From: Marsupella aquatica
Lineage: Eukaryota; Marchantiophyta
Assembly: GCA_973895155.1 (NCBI GenBank)
Contig: OZ316895.1
Location: forward strand, 12,896,001 to 12,960,000
DNA: 64,000 nucleotides
Direction: 5' to 3'
In this document: piece after piece, positions 1 to 12,672 of the stretch
How positions within the stretch are numbered: the first letter of the stretch is position 1
Layout of the letters: each line of letters starts with the position of its first letter
The notes under the pieces: model-generated
Told to the model about the DNA's origin: nothing
Databases searched by the model: none
Seen by the model: the letters and a program-made list of their open reading frames with translations, nothing else
Made by a program: the position numbers and the translations under genes

Positions 1-1490
1 ATATCCCCATCACTTTTAGATAATTTATTTTGAATTCCCGTGCGAGTTAGCTGAAACGAACAACCTTTCTAGTTCATTTCCAGTTCACTAACGATCAAGG
101 TGTCTTATTGAAGCAAAAACATGCGCTATGGATGTAATCGGGGATGTAATAAAGAGGATGTTACATACTCAAAATCTGTGCCCAACTTTGTTACGAGGAC
201 AGACGGTACTCCCCCCGACAGGTTGTTGTCATTTAAGAAACTACAAAAAATACGATCGAAGTGATCAGAAAATCGTCAGTTTTTCAAGAAACTACAAAAC
301 CTTAATATCGAAGTGGTAAGGAAAACAACACTTACTGTTATCACCATTGATTCACAGAAAGTTGTGAACTCCGAAACACTCGACTGCCCTTTTTCAGTTT
401 TGACTCTATTGTTAATGAATGTACAAGCTTAGTCAAAGGCTAATAACTTCCTTTGAACGAAATCGAATCTCACAACAATGTCATGTCTTGTAGAAATTTA
501 TTCTCTGCATATGGAATAAACTTACAGAAAAATCAGATTTGGGATGGAAGCCAAAGACTCTGGAATGGACCCATACAAGTTGTTATGGTCGAGGTGACTG
601 CAAAAATACACGAGAGAGAAAGTTAGCCTTCTCGAAAACATTTATAAATTAGAGCGGATGACCGATTGATTAGGCTCTGTAACCGACCAAATGGGCTACA
701 ACAATCACCTCGAACAGAAACGAAGCTTATCAACCGTTAATAGTAAATCACTGCAATTTTTATTGTAGATTTTAAGTCTTGAAATTTACTGTGAAACATC
801 TGTACAAAAATCACCACGCCATTTTTTCCAATCAATCGGATTCCGCAGACTTACATTTCTGTCAATGCGTCAAGTTGTGATATACTTTGCGGGATAGAAG
901 CAAGGATGCCCATTCTTGACAGCATTCTGCACACAAGCATCACCCGGTCAATGTCTTGTCGTTTGTGAAGAACCTCAGTTTTATCCACTCATTCTAAGAA
1001 TATGTAGGAATAGATTCCAACAATCCGTTTCCAAGGTTGTGCTGTTTGAATCGAGCACCAGTCCACAATTCGTTGCAATCAACGTGGTTAACTTGAGGTG
1101 ACCAAAGGACTCCTGGGACTGTACGTCTTGAATTAGACTCACTGAGACTAGATTTGAGGTCTTTTTCTTCTCGTAAGGTCACGATTGTAACGAGCATGCG
1201 AACTTTCACTGATATATCTCTTGCACAAATGAATGCATCGGAAAGCAAAGGTAAAATTCAAAATTTGATTTGCACAAATCGGTTAAGTACATCAAATTTT
1301 ATCCCAGATAATACTGTCCTCCCTAACATGAGAGTCTACACCATCAAATATCCTGATCTATCTTTCATATGCTTCTCATTCTCATGATTGCATTTGGCTT
1401 CACTGGTTTAGCTTACAATGAACAGGAAATGTTTCAGATTGTAATTTGCCGCAAATTAAATTTTCCATCTCAAAGCTACGGAGAGAAAGC
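1..1490. other. Gene-free or unresolved region downstream of receptor gene
   Basis: No convincing gene was found. If the receptor gene on the minus strand continues, its LRR, membrane and kinase exons should lie here, but I could not read any clear leucine-rich repeat or kinase motif (no GxGxxG, HRD or DFG). The only weak hint is a minus-strand stretch near 994-1248 with an LRR-like flavour (NLGNGLLESIP), which is not enough to call. Confidence 0.4.
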
Positions 1491-3697
1491 TCACAATTTA
1501 TCCACCCTTGCCGTCGTGTCGGATGTGCAATCCACCCAATCCCATGGTACTGGATAGCATGGGTCTCCTTGCCAATTTGTCAAATTGAAGCTTACCTGCA
1601 CGGCTGCTAGCGCATTCACTGCACCCAAGATGTCCCCACTCATTCTTAATTTCATCATCCAGAGTGAACTTCACATACATATCAGGAACTCATCCAGACT
1701 ACGAAGTTCTTCTTTGAGACGGACGAGCTCCTCCCCTGTTGCCGCAAACAGGGATACTTAGCTCCACATGAAGTTAATAGGCCCATGGCCAATCTTGGCA
1801 GCTCAATGGACTGTGTCCAACATTCAAGACCTTACAAATCGGTTGTTTAATCACTGACTATAGGTTTCAAGAAATCCGGTTAAATTAACCTATTGCTCCT
1901 AATCACTGACTGTAGCGAGCTGATATGTGCATCTCACAAACCAGGCACCGCGATTCAGGGCTGAGTCGTAAATTTCAGTTCCCGTAAGGCTTTCCAGCCA
2001 ATGCTACAAACTGAGTTACTCTTTGCTCTACTTCCAGAAATATATTAAATGAGGAACTAAGGTCATCTGCTTCACCGAAATTTATAACTAGTAATTCAGG
2101 TAGTGTAAGAGTATTCACTATCTCATGACGAATTATTGTAATGCTAACTTATGCCGAGCCGATTCTACATTCACAACTCTAAATTGATTCACTTAATAGG
2201 CAAGGAATTAGACAGTACAAAAAAGGGAACGAATTGAGACCGCTCAAGTGTAGTCCCATATGGCGACCGATCATTACAGACTATGGGACTACGATTATGC
2301 TATAGCGAAACGTACCATCGTTTATTGCGGTCGCGGAGGCATCAAACGAAAGTTGGGCATAGACCTCGACGGCGTTGACTATGGGACCCAAGACCGATCC
2401 AGGTTGAGCTGCGAACGAGAAGTTGGTCGAAAACAATGGGCTTACATCCCAATTCCAGTAGTACAGCATGCGTGTGAAGTTCGTCGCCGTTTCGTTCGCA
2501 GCGACTCCATTCATTGCAATGGAGATCAGGCGATCACCTGGCTGAGCAGACGATATGATTTCCTCGTAATAGACAGCAGCGTAAACTGCTGGAACCTCAT
2601 TCCCGAATTCAGAGAAGAGGATAGAGAAAACATCAGTGGGATTGCTATACTCCCAGGCGTCTTGCATTACGATCGAAGGCACAGCGTTAGCAAATGAGTT
2701 TGTAGTGGAATCTACTACCCCCACCGAAGTTGAGCTATTCAAATTTGAGGACCAAGAACCCGGGGCTTTCCATAAGCGATCATACATATCATCCGGATAC
2801 CTGCGTGCCCCCATGTCCAACACATATGAATTAGTCGAGTAATAACCCACTCCGTTCTCCACGATCATTTAACTGTATACAATCATTCATCCAACCATAC
2901 ATATACCGGTTATTTTCGATCAAGTCGAGGCAGGGATGCTAAATAACTATCTTTCATCATCTCGTGGTTTCACTCTTAACAAATTCTTAAGCTGCCGTGC
3001 GTGGAGCCCGATCCACAGTGCGCGATCAACATGCTTATCTTAAATAGGACTAACCAATTACAGAAAGGAGAGAATCTAGACAAGGGTGGGAAGATGTAAG
3101 CTAACCTCACGGACGCAGACCCTATTTTGGCGCCACAATTGAATCGCCGAAGATTCGAGAGGTACTGCCCCGCGGCAATGGTGTCAACGACGTTAGCAGA
3201 ATTATAAGAGTACATGATGCCATCGGGGTCGAGCTCCCGAAGCTCCAAGGATGAGATGAAAGGTACGCCCGTATTCGTCACCAAGCAAAAGTGGGTCAAG
3301 TTCCCCGCAGAAAAGAAAATTCCTTCGTACTCTAAAGGATTGGTGAGGTTGTCGAAGGAGGCGTCAACAGCGTACTTCACGGTGAACCAAGTCGTACCAT
3401 TCACGGCGACGTCGAACGCGATTGGGAGGGCCAGCTCGGCAGCACTTCCATGCAAGAACATGGCACGAAGCAAGAAAGTAACATTTGCAGATGTCGGCAG
3501 GTCGTAGCAGTGCTTCTTTCGAACATCTGGGAAGTACGTAAAGGTTGTCAAAGCTTCAGAGTTATCTAAATTTGCGTTCACAGAGAACGGAACCTGTCCA
3601 CTCGACCCTGTCGATGTGTACGGGCTGTCGCTTTCCCAAGGAAGGCTCGTAAGAGTATCTTTGTATGGACTAGCTCCACAGTCGATACTCAGAAATC
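1491..3697 (-). CDS. Malectin-like / LRR-type receptor protein gene, partial (three exons seen)
   Basis: Minus-strand exons resemble the extracellular part of plant malectin-like LRR receptor kinases (LRR-I type), which act at the plasma membrane. Exon 3697-3106 starts after a TTGCAG acceptor with FLSIDCGAS, the usual start of the mature malectin-like domain, and holds N-glycosylation sites. It splices through GT at 3105 and AG at 2801 to exon 2800-2316, giving ...ASVR|YPDDMYDRLW, the family's usual (R)Y.DD.YDR.W signature in frame. A GATG|GTACGT donor closes that exon. Further on, 1658-1491 is open and encodes DILGAVNALAAV followed by NWQGDPCYPVPWDWVDC, the hallmark W.GDPC.P..W.W..C that precedes the first LRR. 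The join between exon 2 and this piece does not keep frame at any obvious splice site. No signal-peptide exon, transmembrane segment or kinase was found, so the gene may be truncated or have small exons I missed. Confidence 0.75.
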
Positions 3698-5456
3698 CTG
3701 CAATTACCAACAAGCAAGTTCAGCTCGGTGTTCGACTAGAGTCGCTCTAGCCCAAGCTTCTACGAAGTACTTCTCCAAACCATCTCATTGTTGTTTATCC
3801 AGAATTGGACAAGATGAGAGCTGGCGTCTGGTTACGTACTTTAGCTAGATTTGCCTGAATGCTAGACGTCCAAGTTACCAAATCGCATAATGGACAATCG
3901 GCAAAAATAATGGTGTTGTTCAGGACGCCACATATATGAGACATGGCAATTAACAAAACGCGAAGTGGCAGCTAGAATGAACAAATGGACAGAGGCAAAC
4001 CAGGGATTTGCGCTCCAATGCTGACATAGATGGACGACAACATCAGCCCGGCGACAAGGTAGCTCCGAACTCGAAGCGCATTCCGTTCCTCCATACCGAT
4101 TCGATATCCTCTCGTACGGGTAACTATAGTCATTCTGTTGGAACACCCACGGATCCTGAACTGTCCGAGACCAAGCTATCTAAAACATTGAATACTCCCT
4201 CGGTGGCATTCCCATTGTCACTTGTACTGATCAAACCGCGTTCCGTCCATAGTTCCTCTCGAGGTCTGACTTTAGTCTACGAGCTAGGTAAGCTACGGGG
4301 CTAGCTCGGAAGTAGAATGCGAAGTAGAATGCGAAGTAGAATTTTCAACTGGTGAGCACAGGTGAAACCGAAAGCCATAGAGCGTTTTCCAAGGGTTGAT
4401 CATGGTAGTATGAAGCACGAACCGAGCGCCCAAGCAGGAACTGCGTTTCCGGAACTGGTCGTCTCACAGCTTGAGTTTACAACGGCTGGCTCTCGGCTGG
4501 CTTGCACATTAAAGGATTCTGTCATACAGTACAAATGTACAATTATAGAGTAGCTACTGCCCTCTGTGTTTCACATTCGGTCAAAGCAATCAAATCCTTG
4601 CATCCTTGGACCCGGTCTCATCCAAGGGATCCTGGATCCGAGACTGCTATGGCCTATGGAGCTCTCTACTCAACATCGGCTTTAATTGAGGCACTAAATT
4701 ATCCACCAGCGTCAATGATGATGCACGTACTTCAAACTAGAACGAGGGTAGCCCTCTTCCTTCGGTCCCATTATTATTTTGTAGGACTCTCTCACTGCTG
4801 CTCTAGCTGCTTAACAAAATTTTATCAATCGAATTATCAGTCAAATCAGGGCCCTCCACCTCCCAGCTGATGGCTTGATCATGTGATATATAGAGATGGC
4901 TTGCCCAGAGTCCAGAGTCGAAACATAATTTACTAGAGTTATATATGCAGTCAACCCCGTATGAGCACAGTATGTATAAGTGCATTATGTGGTTTAGTGC
5001 AGGCTGGCCATGTAGTCCACTAATAGTCTCAATGTAGCGGGCTGGCCACATAGTCCCCTAATAGATGTAGCCTCATTGCAGTCCAGCTTTAGATGCAGAG
5101 GATGCAACCGAAAAATGTGTGGCACTTTCTTATCCTAGCTTGCACACTACTGTTGTCGGATTTTACCATTTCCCAATATCTAGTTACCTCCACTTCGGCT
5201 TGCCTGTCATGGGATTGAACTACTAGCCCTATCCTGCAGGAGAGCAAAAGAGTCTATATTTGAGACTCCCTAATAATACAGCGATTTGGTTTGCAAATGC
5301 ACCAAAAAAATGCAGTTTGCATAAGTGAAGGTAGACCCTCTCTAAATAACAAAATACCTGCACCAAACTGCAACATACATAAGCACATTTCCATCTACAA
5401 GTGTAAAATTGCAATGCATGTATACGAAGCATTTATTGGTGCATACATAAGCAACA
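3698..5456. other. Region without recognised gene
   Basis: No coding signal was recognised. The signal-peptide exon of the receptor gene should lie in the first part (minus strand, joining a phase-1 acceptor at 3697) but was not identified. A short 13-bp tandem motif (gaagtagaatgc) repeats at about 4308-4340. Confidence 0.4.
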
Positions 5457-5534
5457 TTTCATGCACTTACTATATAAATGGTGCACTATGAGGCGGTTAA
5501 CTTTCATGCACTTACTATATAAATGGTGCACTAT
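5457..5534. repeat. 33-bp direct duplication, 45-bp period
   Basis: A 33-bp unit beginning TTTCATGCACTTACTATATA and ending GGTGCACTAT occurs at 5457-5489 and again, identical, at 5502-5534. This is a local duplication; no coding function is seen. Confidence 0.85.
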
Positions 5535-8500
5535 AAGGTGTATAAGGAGTCCTACATGTGTTATATCACAACACATAATGGGAAGTGCATAAGACTTGGA
5601 TTTCCCATGCACTGATATCCCTTACGTCACATATCACAATGCATGCATTTCATGGTTTAGGATAAGTGTTGGCTGTTGGCAAGAGTCTACATTCATGTAG
5701 AGTGGACTCTGAATTCTGTGGATAAGTGTTGGCTATTGGCATCTTCCATTTCCTTCTATGAATCATGTCACATTAAATGTTGTCTCTTGCGTTTGCTCCA
5801 TTAGTTGGTGGCTGCCTTGCTGCATTAGTTGGTGGCTGCCGATAGCCGGTAGTTGCAGGTTTGATGCCCAAAAAATGAAAATAAATACCAAAGAAAATTG
5901 TCACTAACGTCCTGCAGGCCATGGCTAATGTAGACTGCGAGAGTGGGTCAAACAAGTGTCTGGTCCAGAGCCCCAAAGCTGACTAGCCATGGGCTGACTA
6001 CTCTCTCCCTCCTGGTACTGGGAATGACCCCCCTTGTGGGTTACCCTACAAAGGTGCATGCTCAGTCTATCCTCTCTTGGATGGGTCAGCTTTTGGTATT
6101 CAAGAAAAAAGAAAAATTAAAGCAGGTGCCTGGTTCCTCCCTTGTGAGCTTTTTAATACACATCCCCCCAAGAGTGGGGTTCAGATAACTCTAGTGACAT
6201 TTTTTAAAAATTGAGAAAATTTAACACACATATTCCCCCAAAAGTGGAGTTCAGACCCCTCTAATGACATTTAAAATTTATTTTTATTCCAAAACAACAT
6301 TAAATGGTGAACAAGCTACTCGTAGAAGTGAGTCATCTTCCTGGAGCATGCGCTCATGCACGTTGACTGAATGTGCGCAAAAGAGGGTGCTTCGTTGTAA
6401 GTGTGCAAAAGGGGGCTAAAGCACCGGCATATGTTTTTGACTAAAATTACCTACAGTCCTCTCCAAAAGGTGTAACCCACTTTCTGCGAAATTTCCTTAC
6501 CAAGGTTTTCTGCCCCCAATAGTCAATTTCCCACCTAATAGCCACTACCCTATTGGCCAGAATCTCAGGATCTCCACTCATCCTTAGATCTAGGGAGGTC
6601 TAGCCTCCACAAATAATGCACGAAAATAGTACATTTGGTAGCATCTTCTCGTTTCACAGAGGCTGCCATAATGCCATTCGCCACTGGCGAAACAGGATAA
6701 ACTTACAGATTGCTGTACGCTGCTCAGCACGGCAGCATGACTGTGTCCAAAGTCCAAATTCATTGATGATGCAAGTTGCTTGCCAGCAATGATTATTATT
6801 GCTAAGATTCCGAGAGACTCCAAGAGACTCTGAGAGACTCCAGTACTCCACAGTCAGCCCAAAGAAGTCCAGGGGGCCCCCTGTGAACAGCGGATCCATA
6901 ATTCCAGAATGTGAGATGCCAAAGGTGCATTTAATACCCGGCCACTGCGCTTACATTGGACAGCTTTTCTCGCTTCGCATCTTTGCGGGAGAGCGCAGAT
7001 TGACCCGGATCCGAATCCGAGTGCTGTTCAGATTTGAGTCATTATTACCACTGTATCGGATCACCACGGTTCCGTCCATTTGGGAGCCGCAATTTACGAG
7101 CTTTTTTTTGTAGCTTCCCCACAATAATTGAGACCTGCTTGTCTAACAGTCTAAGCATGTCCCGTAAAGCCCGCAATTGACCGATTTCCCAATAACTACT
7201 GTAGATAGAAGAGGCTTTGGATAGAGCAGCCCACAGCAACGTTTGACAATTAACTCTGAGAGTCTATCTATAGAATCAACAACTTGTCTAAATAAAATAA
7301 ATTAAATTAAATTATAAACTAGTAGACAAGGGGAATTGCTAAAATCGAAGAGCCATCTATCTCTAGTTTCGCTAGGTGTCACTGGGTCAACTTTAGTGGC
7401 CTTGCCTCATTCTGTTGATAGGTCAGGAACTCAAGCACCAGAAAGTTTGGGACCCTTGACCTCGGTTATGTGTCATTATTAGGCCTGCCTGAAGAGGGGG
7501 TGCACCAAGCAAGGAATATCTCAATCAATCATGTGATGCCATCCACTCACCCAGGCGCTGGCTCGGATACACTCACCAAACCTGGCCGGACTTCTGCAAA
7601 TTAAACCATCCTAATTGTGTTACATGTGCTCAGTACACATGACATGAATCAATACACTATTTGTATTGTCTCTAAATCAATTAATTTAATTTGAAGAACA
7701 TGTGTCTTGGTTTTTGTTCTAGTTATATGGCTGACTAAGAGTTAGATTTAACGTGCGATCCCTCTTTAGAGTCACATCCTTCAATGACCTCTAAGTGAGA
7801 TTGAGAGGGGTGGCAAAGAGCATACTTTTAAGGGTTCTCTCTCTCTAGCCAGTGTGACAAATGTCACCATTGAAAAAGAAGTTGCTAGGAATATTAGTTA
7901 ATATTTCCCTAGATTAATTTGTATTAGCAAACTGGTAGTTGTTTTGAAAACTGTTCACCCTTCTTCAAAACGGGAGGACCCCATGGGTAGATCTCATTGA
8001 GAACTTTCTTTTGAGCAATAGATGGGCCACTGAGATGGGCAGGTCAGAAAACACACACGCCTGGCTTAGATCTAGGCTCCCCCCAAAAGTTCAAAATTTG
8101 AATTCCAACTCAGATTGCATTGTTTGTTTTTTCAGAATTTCTCACCAAATATTCAACATTTTTGTCATGCGAGATAGATCTCCTTAAGATCTACATTTTT
8201 GGCCATAGATCACATCAAACAATCATGGAGGGGCGACTGAAAATCAGACAGTCAAACAGAGGTTGTGCCAAATTCTCCTCCCTATGCTTTGGATACTTGT
8301 TTGGAATGAGAGCTTCAGGTAACCCAGAGCCTCATATAGTGTGAGGTGTGCTTTAAAAAATGCTTTAGCAAATTAGTTGATCCTAACTTGATTGTAAGTC
8401 TACTTAGTTTTACACTGCTATGCAGCCAATCCATGTGACATGCTCAGAATGCGCAATTTCTTTGGTTTATGATTTTTTAATTTACTTTAAGATGGTTTGC

Positions 8501-8663
8501 TCTTTGTTTTGTCCTTCATTGGGAATTCATAGCACACCCTATATTTAAGAAATTCATGTGCACTGTAACTTCCAATAACCTCCTTATTTCTTAGTTTACT
8601 TTTTTATTGACCTGTTTTGGCGTGGGACAATATTTCCATATGTTATAACTGTTGAATTATAGG
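5535..8663. other. Region without recognised gene
   Basis: Only short repeats are visible: a ggataagtgttggct unit near 5659 and 5720 and ttagttggtggctgcc near 5803 and 5827. A sequence like a tRNA B-box (GGTTTGATGCCC) near 5860 could be a SINE fragment. No open frame resembles a known protein. Confidence 0.4.
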
Positions 8664-8745
8664 CCTTGTTTGTAGTGAGGGGTTGAACCTGGGACTTCCT
8701 TTCCCACACTAGAGTCCCAACCAGTGGGTTAGACGATACGTGTGA
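8664..8745 (-). mobile_element. tRNA-derived SINE-like fragment
   Basis: Read on the minus strand, the segment contains TAACCCACTGGTTGGG followed about 35 bases later by GGTTCAACCCC. These resemble the A and B boxes of the pol III promoter in tRNA-derived plant SINEs. No cloverleaf or anticodon arm can be drawn, so it is not a tRNA gene. The assignment rests on the two boxes only. Confidence 0.4.
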
Positions 8746-8775
8746 TTATAAATGCATAATGTTTCAATATGACCT

Positions 8776-8826
8776 TTACAGTGTACCTTTTGAGCTTTAC
8801 CAGGCTCTTCAGTTTGCCAATAGGTA
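8776..8826 (+). mobile_element. 3' coding end of a retroelement, fragment
   Basis: The segment encodes PFELYQALQFANR followed by a stop. It is nearly the same as the last residues of the larger fragment ending at 10115 (FTPELYQALQFADR, stop). It is a short 3' remnant of the same retroelement family. Confidence 0.55.
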
Positions 8827-9842
8827 GGGATTATTTTGTGTTTTTGTTAGTTTTTTGTGGTGCCCTTCTTGATTGGTTTTTCTGGCCCATTGGCTCCTGA
8901 TTGCTTGATCAATGGTCACCAAAAACAACGTAATAAATTGGACGGCTCAAATACCATTCCCAATTTTTCTCGGTTTGTAAGCAAACAACCCCCCACCTTT
9001 TGGTGAGATAGCATGTTATAGAGATAAATAAGTGATTTTGCACCAAAGTGCTATCGAATAAAAGTGGTTTTGAGCGGTAACGCAATGAAAGCGAAAGTGA
9101 TGTCATTTTGAAAGTGTTTTAATTTAAGAATTCTTGATGATAAAAAAGTGTAATAGTGTTAGAAAAGATGATCAAACATGTAAAAAATGATTCGTTTGTT
9201 GAAAAAACTTTAAGCATGAGTTGGAGGAAGGAAGGAGAGGTGGAAGTTGCATGCAAAATGTAGAATGCAATTGATCCTGAATATATATGGTCCAAAAGAG
9301 TGCAATAAGAAAACAGAAATATTGGATTTTAGTGGATTGTACGAAGTGTTCTTGAGGCAGAGTGACACTTAAAATTATAGGCACAAAATAGTACAAAAAA
9401 CAGATACTTAATGTAAGTTGTTGAAGCAATAAGTTAATGAGAAAAGGTTGGTTGAAAAATGAGTTGTGAGTGAAGAGGAGAGGTAGAAGTTGTGCAGCAA
9501 GGTAGCTTTGCACCCTCGTCCCCACCCCCCACCCCAAATATTGCTTTCCCCATCTTAATTGTGTGAAAAAACAAAACCTGGAAAAAACACACTAAACCCA
9601 CAAAAATGGAAAATGTGATCCAATTTTTTTTTAGTAAAAATTAAGAACTTGCCAAACCATTTGTACACAGAACTCCCAATTTCCGGTGTCTTATCTTTAA
9701 ACATATATTAAAAAGCAGAAATTGAAAACATGTGGGATACACTTTCCCACCAGCTTTGAGAATATTTATTTAAAACCCATGGAAAGATAATTAATTAATT
9801 ACATATTATGAAAAATACATAACCACACGAGGGGAATTCTGA

Positions 9843-10115
9843 ATGTGTTTGACCCCTCTTGATTATTGTACAGTCTTTTATATGTCTAACCCTCTTGATC
9901 AGTACGTCGAGCAGAGGCCCTATCCCCCTGTGTCGGTCATCACTGCATTCTTTAGACAGAGGGTGTCTGTTGCGCTTCAGCGGGCACAGGCATTCACTAT
10001 TCTTCGTAGGGGGGAGACTGTTGGTCTCAGGGCCGCTAGTAGGATTCCTTTGCTTGACCCCCCCATGCAGTTCACACCGGAGCTTTACCAGGCTCTCCAG
10101 TTTGCTGATAGGTAG
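9843..10115 (+). pseudogene. Reverse-transcriptase C-terminal remnant (non-LTR-like family)
   Basis: A 5'-truncated piece of a retroelement polyprotein. Readable segments include PPVSVITAFFRQRVSVALQR, then a RR-type stretch, and the terminal FTPELYQALQFADR before a natural stop. The same block (PPVSVLAAFFQQRVCVALQR) is found at the end of the larger remnant on the minus strand near 54100-54200, where it follows a recognisable RT C-terminal region. This supports one dispersed family with 5'-truncated copies, as expected of target-primed retroelements. Exact clade is not certain. Confidence 0.55.
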
Positions 10116-10395
10116 GCGTTTGGGTTCCTGTCTTTGGGTTTGCTTTTCTTGGCCCCTTGGTGGTTTCCCCCCTTGATTGGGTCTTTTGCCTGTGGGATCA
10201 TGTCTCCCGGTTCGGCGCCCTCTGTTTTTTGGCAGTTTGATATATATCTTGATTACTCTAGAATATTTTATTTGTCCACCCTTTTAATTAATGTTTTTGT
10301 ACATATGTGATTTGTCCTTTTGTTTGTCACTAATTTCAAAATTGGTGTGTTTCCCCCTCTCACTTACCTCGAGTTAAATCTCCTTTCACTTATCT
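10116..10395. other. 3' flank of retroelement remnant
   Basis: T-rich, non-coding sequence. A CTCGAGTTAAATCT motif at about 10368 is repeated at 10394, just at the edge of the foldback element, so it may be an extra copy of the element's terminus. Confidence 0.4.
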
Positions 10396-11384
10396 CGAGT
10401 TAAATCTATGTCAAGTTAATGTTCCCCCATTTTCCCGGGGTGCCGTACACTGCCCGTCCCAATTCCCGATGTTGCTGCCTGCTCCAGTCCAAGTTTGGCA
10501 GAACATAACCAATACTCTATGATTTTACTCATGTGCTCCAGCCCAATTAACTTTGCACCATCGACTCCGAGTTTATGTTTTGGCACCCATCACTTTTTGT
10601 CGACTGCTCCGGCCCGATCGACTTTGTGCCATCAACTTTTTGGAAAGAAGTGTTGCCAAAACATAAACCACAATTGAATAGAGAATAAGTATTTGGCACA
10701 ACATAAACCAAGGCTCTATCAATCATGACTCTCAGCCAAAGTATTAGGCTCCCCTTGAACACTTACTCTATTACAAAATAGGTATGACTCCATTGGAAAG
10801 AAGTGTTGCCTGAACATAAACCGTGACTCCATCGAGAAGAAGAATTTTGCAAAACATCAATCAAGACTCTAGAATCATAACTCTTAACCAAAATACTAGG
10901 TTGTGCCTAAACACTTAGACTCTCTTACCATACCAGCATGACTCCCTTGGAAATAAATGTTGCCAAAACATTAATCACAACTCCATAGATAATAAGTATT
11001 TGGCACAACATAAACCAAGACTCTATAACCATGACTCTTAACCAAAGTACTAGGCTTGCCTTGAACACTTAGACTTTGTTACAAAGCAAGTATAACTTTG
11101 TTGGAAAGAAATGTTGCCAGAACATAAACCACGGCTCCACAAGGAAGAAGTTGATGACACAAACTTTTGTCTGTAGTGTCGGAGCAAGCAAAGGTGTCAA
11201 AACATAAACCCAAAGTCAATGACGCAAAGTTGATTGGGTCAAAGCACGTGACAAAATGGTAGAGTATTGGTTTATGTTATGCCAAACCTGGGCCAGAGCG
11301 GGCAACAACATTGGGGATTGGGACGCGCAGTGTACGGCTCCCCGAGAAAGTGGGGGAGCATTAACTTGACGTAGATTTAACTCG
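10396..11384. mobile_element. Foldback / MITE-like element, copy 1 (989 bp)
   Basis: The two ends are long inverted repeats of more than 100 bp. The left begins CGAGTTAAATCTATGTCAAG and runs through CGGGGTGCCGTACACTGCCC to the AACATAACCAATACTCT block; the right end is its reverse complement with scattered mismatches. The interior holds internally repeated motifs (AACATAAACCAAGACTCTAT, GGAAAGAAGTGTTGCC) and no transposase. This architecture fits a non-autonomous foldback DNA element. The target-site duplication was not clear. Confidence 0.8.
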
Positions 11385-11415
11385 GGGTCTCACTTGTGTG
11401 AGTTCCTGCACTGCA

Positions 11416-12093
11416 AGTTAAATCTACGTCAAGTTAATGCGCCTTCACTTTCCCGGGGTGGCGTACACTGCCCATCCCAGCCCCTGATGTTGTTGCCCGC
11501 CCTGGCCTGAGTTTTCCAGAACATAAACCAATACTCTAACATTTGGTCGCCCACTCCTGCCCGATCAACTTTGTGCCATCGACCTCGGGTTTATGTTTTG
11601 GCACCCTTCACTTTTTGTCGGCCGCTTTGGCCCGATCGACTTGTGCCATCAACTTTTTGGAAAGAAGTGCTGCCAAAACATAAACCACAACTCCATAAAG
11701 AATAATTATTTTTGGATAACATAAACCAAGACTCTATTAATCATGATCTCATCCAAAGTATCAGGCTCCCCTTGAACACTATTTCATGATATAGATAATT
11801 ATGTCTCCATTGGAAAGAAGTGTAGCCAGAATATAAACAACGACTCCACAAGGAAGAAATCGATGACACAAAGTTGATCCGGCAAGAGTGGGCGACAAAA
11901 AGTTAAGGGTGCCAAAACATATAATAAACCCAAAGTCAATGGCACAAAGTTGATTGGGCGGCAAAATGTTAGAGTATTGGTTTATGTTCTGGCAAACTCG
12001 GGGCCGGAGCGGGCAGCAGCATTGGGGACTGGGACAGGCAGTGTACGGCACCCCGGGAAAGTAGGGGCGCATTAACATGACATAGATTTAACT
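11416..12093. mobile_element. Foldback / MITE-like element, copy 2 (678 bp)
   Basis: A second, shorter member of the same family lies only about 30 bp after copy 1 in the same orientation. It starts AGTTAAATCTACGTCAAG and ends CATAGATTTAACT, with GGGGTGGCGTACACTGCCC inverted near the right end. The interior is shorter but has the same AACATAAACC-type repeats. It encodes nothing recognisable. Confidence 0.8.
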
Positions 12094-12589
12094 CACGGTG
12101 TTCCTACAGGTCTCTCCCCCCTCCCCTGATTGCCTAAGGTCATCTTTAATATTTCTTTTGTTAATTCAAAGATCTCAATTATTTACCTACGGTCACCTTT
12201 AAGATTTCTTTCATGAACTTGATAGATTGATATATCTAATGGCTATAGAGACATCCTGCCATTCTTATTTTGGTCTCCCCTTACCACTCCCCTTATTGCC
12301 TATGGTCACCTTCAACATTTGTTTTATGAATTCAAGGATCTTAATATAGCTACACCGTTCTAGCACTTTTCTGTTTTAACTTATTGAAAATGATGTAAAA
12401 ACTATCTTATCATATCCTATTTGAGTTTATTAAAGTAATTATTTGAATTAAAAAACAGAAATGAATTTATTGTGAAGAAAGAGAGGTGCATCAATCTAGG
12501 ACAGTGTGCGTTGTACACTTGTACAGGCCATGGAATTATAAACATTTAAGTAATTTAAGTAATAAATATCATGTCAGAAGTCTAATGTT
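12094..12589. other. Gene-free spacer with short dispersed motifs
   Basis: AT-rich non-coding sequence. The motif 'atatctaatggctatagagacatcc' type near 12230 recurs in diverged form near 12955, 12997 and 15660, which suggests fragments of one small repeat family. Confidence 0.4.
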
Positions 12590-12672
12590 TAGCACAACCA
12601 CTAAGCACACTGGTGGTGGCCTTATGTGGGATCTGGTGGGTTCGGGGTTCGGGGTTCGAGCCCTGCAAGTAA
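12590..12672 (+). mobile_element. tRNA-derived SINE-like fragment
   Basis: The segment carries an A-box-like TGGTGGTGGCC and a B-box-like GGTTCGAGCCC about 45 bases downstream, the usual head of a tRNA-derived SINE. The GGTTCGG unit is duplicated just before the B box. It cannot be folded as a functional tRNA. Confidence 0.4.

Noticed and set aside
8664-12672. tRNA genes at 8664 and 12590
   Set aside because: B-box-like sequences are present but no cloverleaf or anticodon arm can be drawn; SINE-like fragments fit better.
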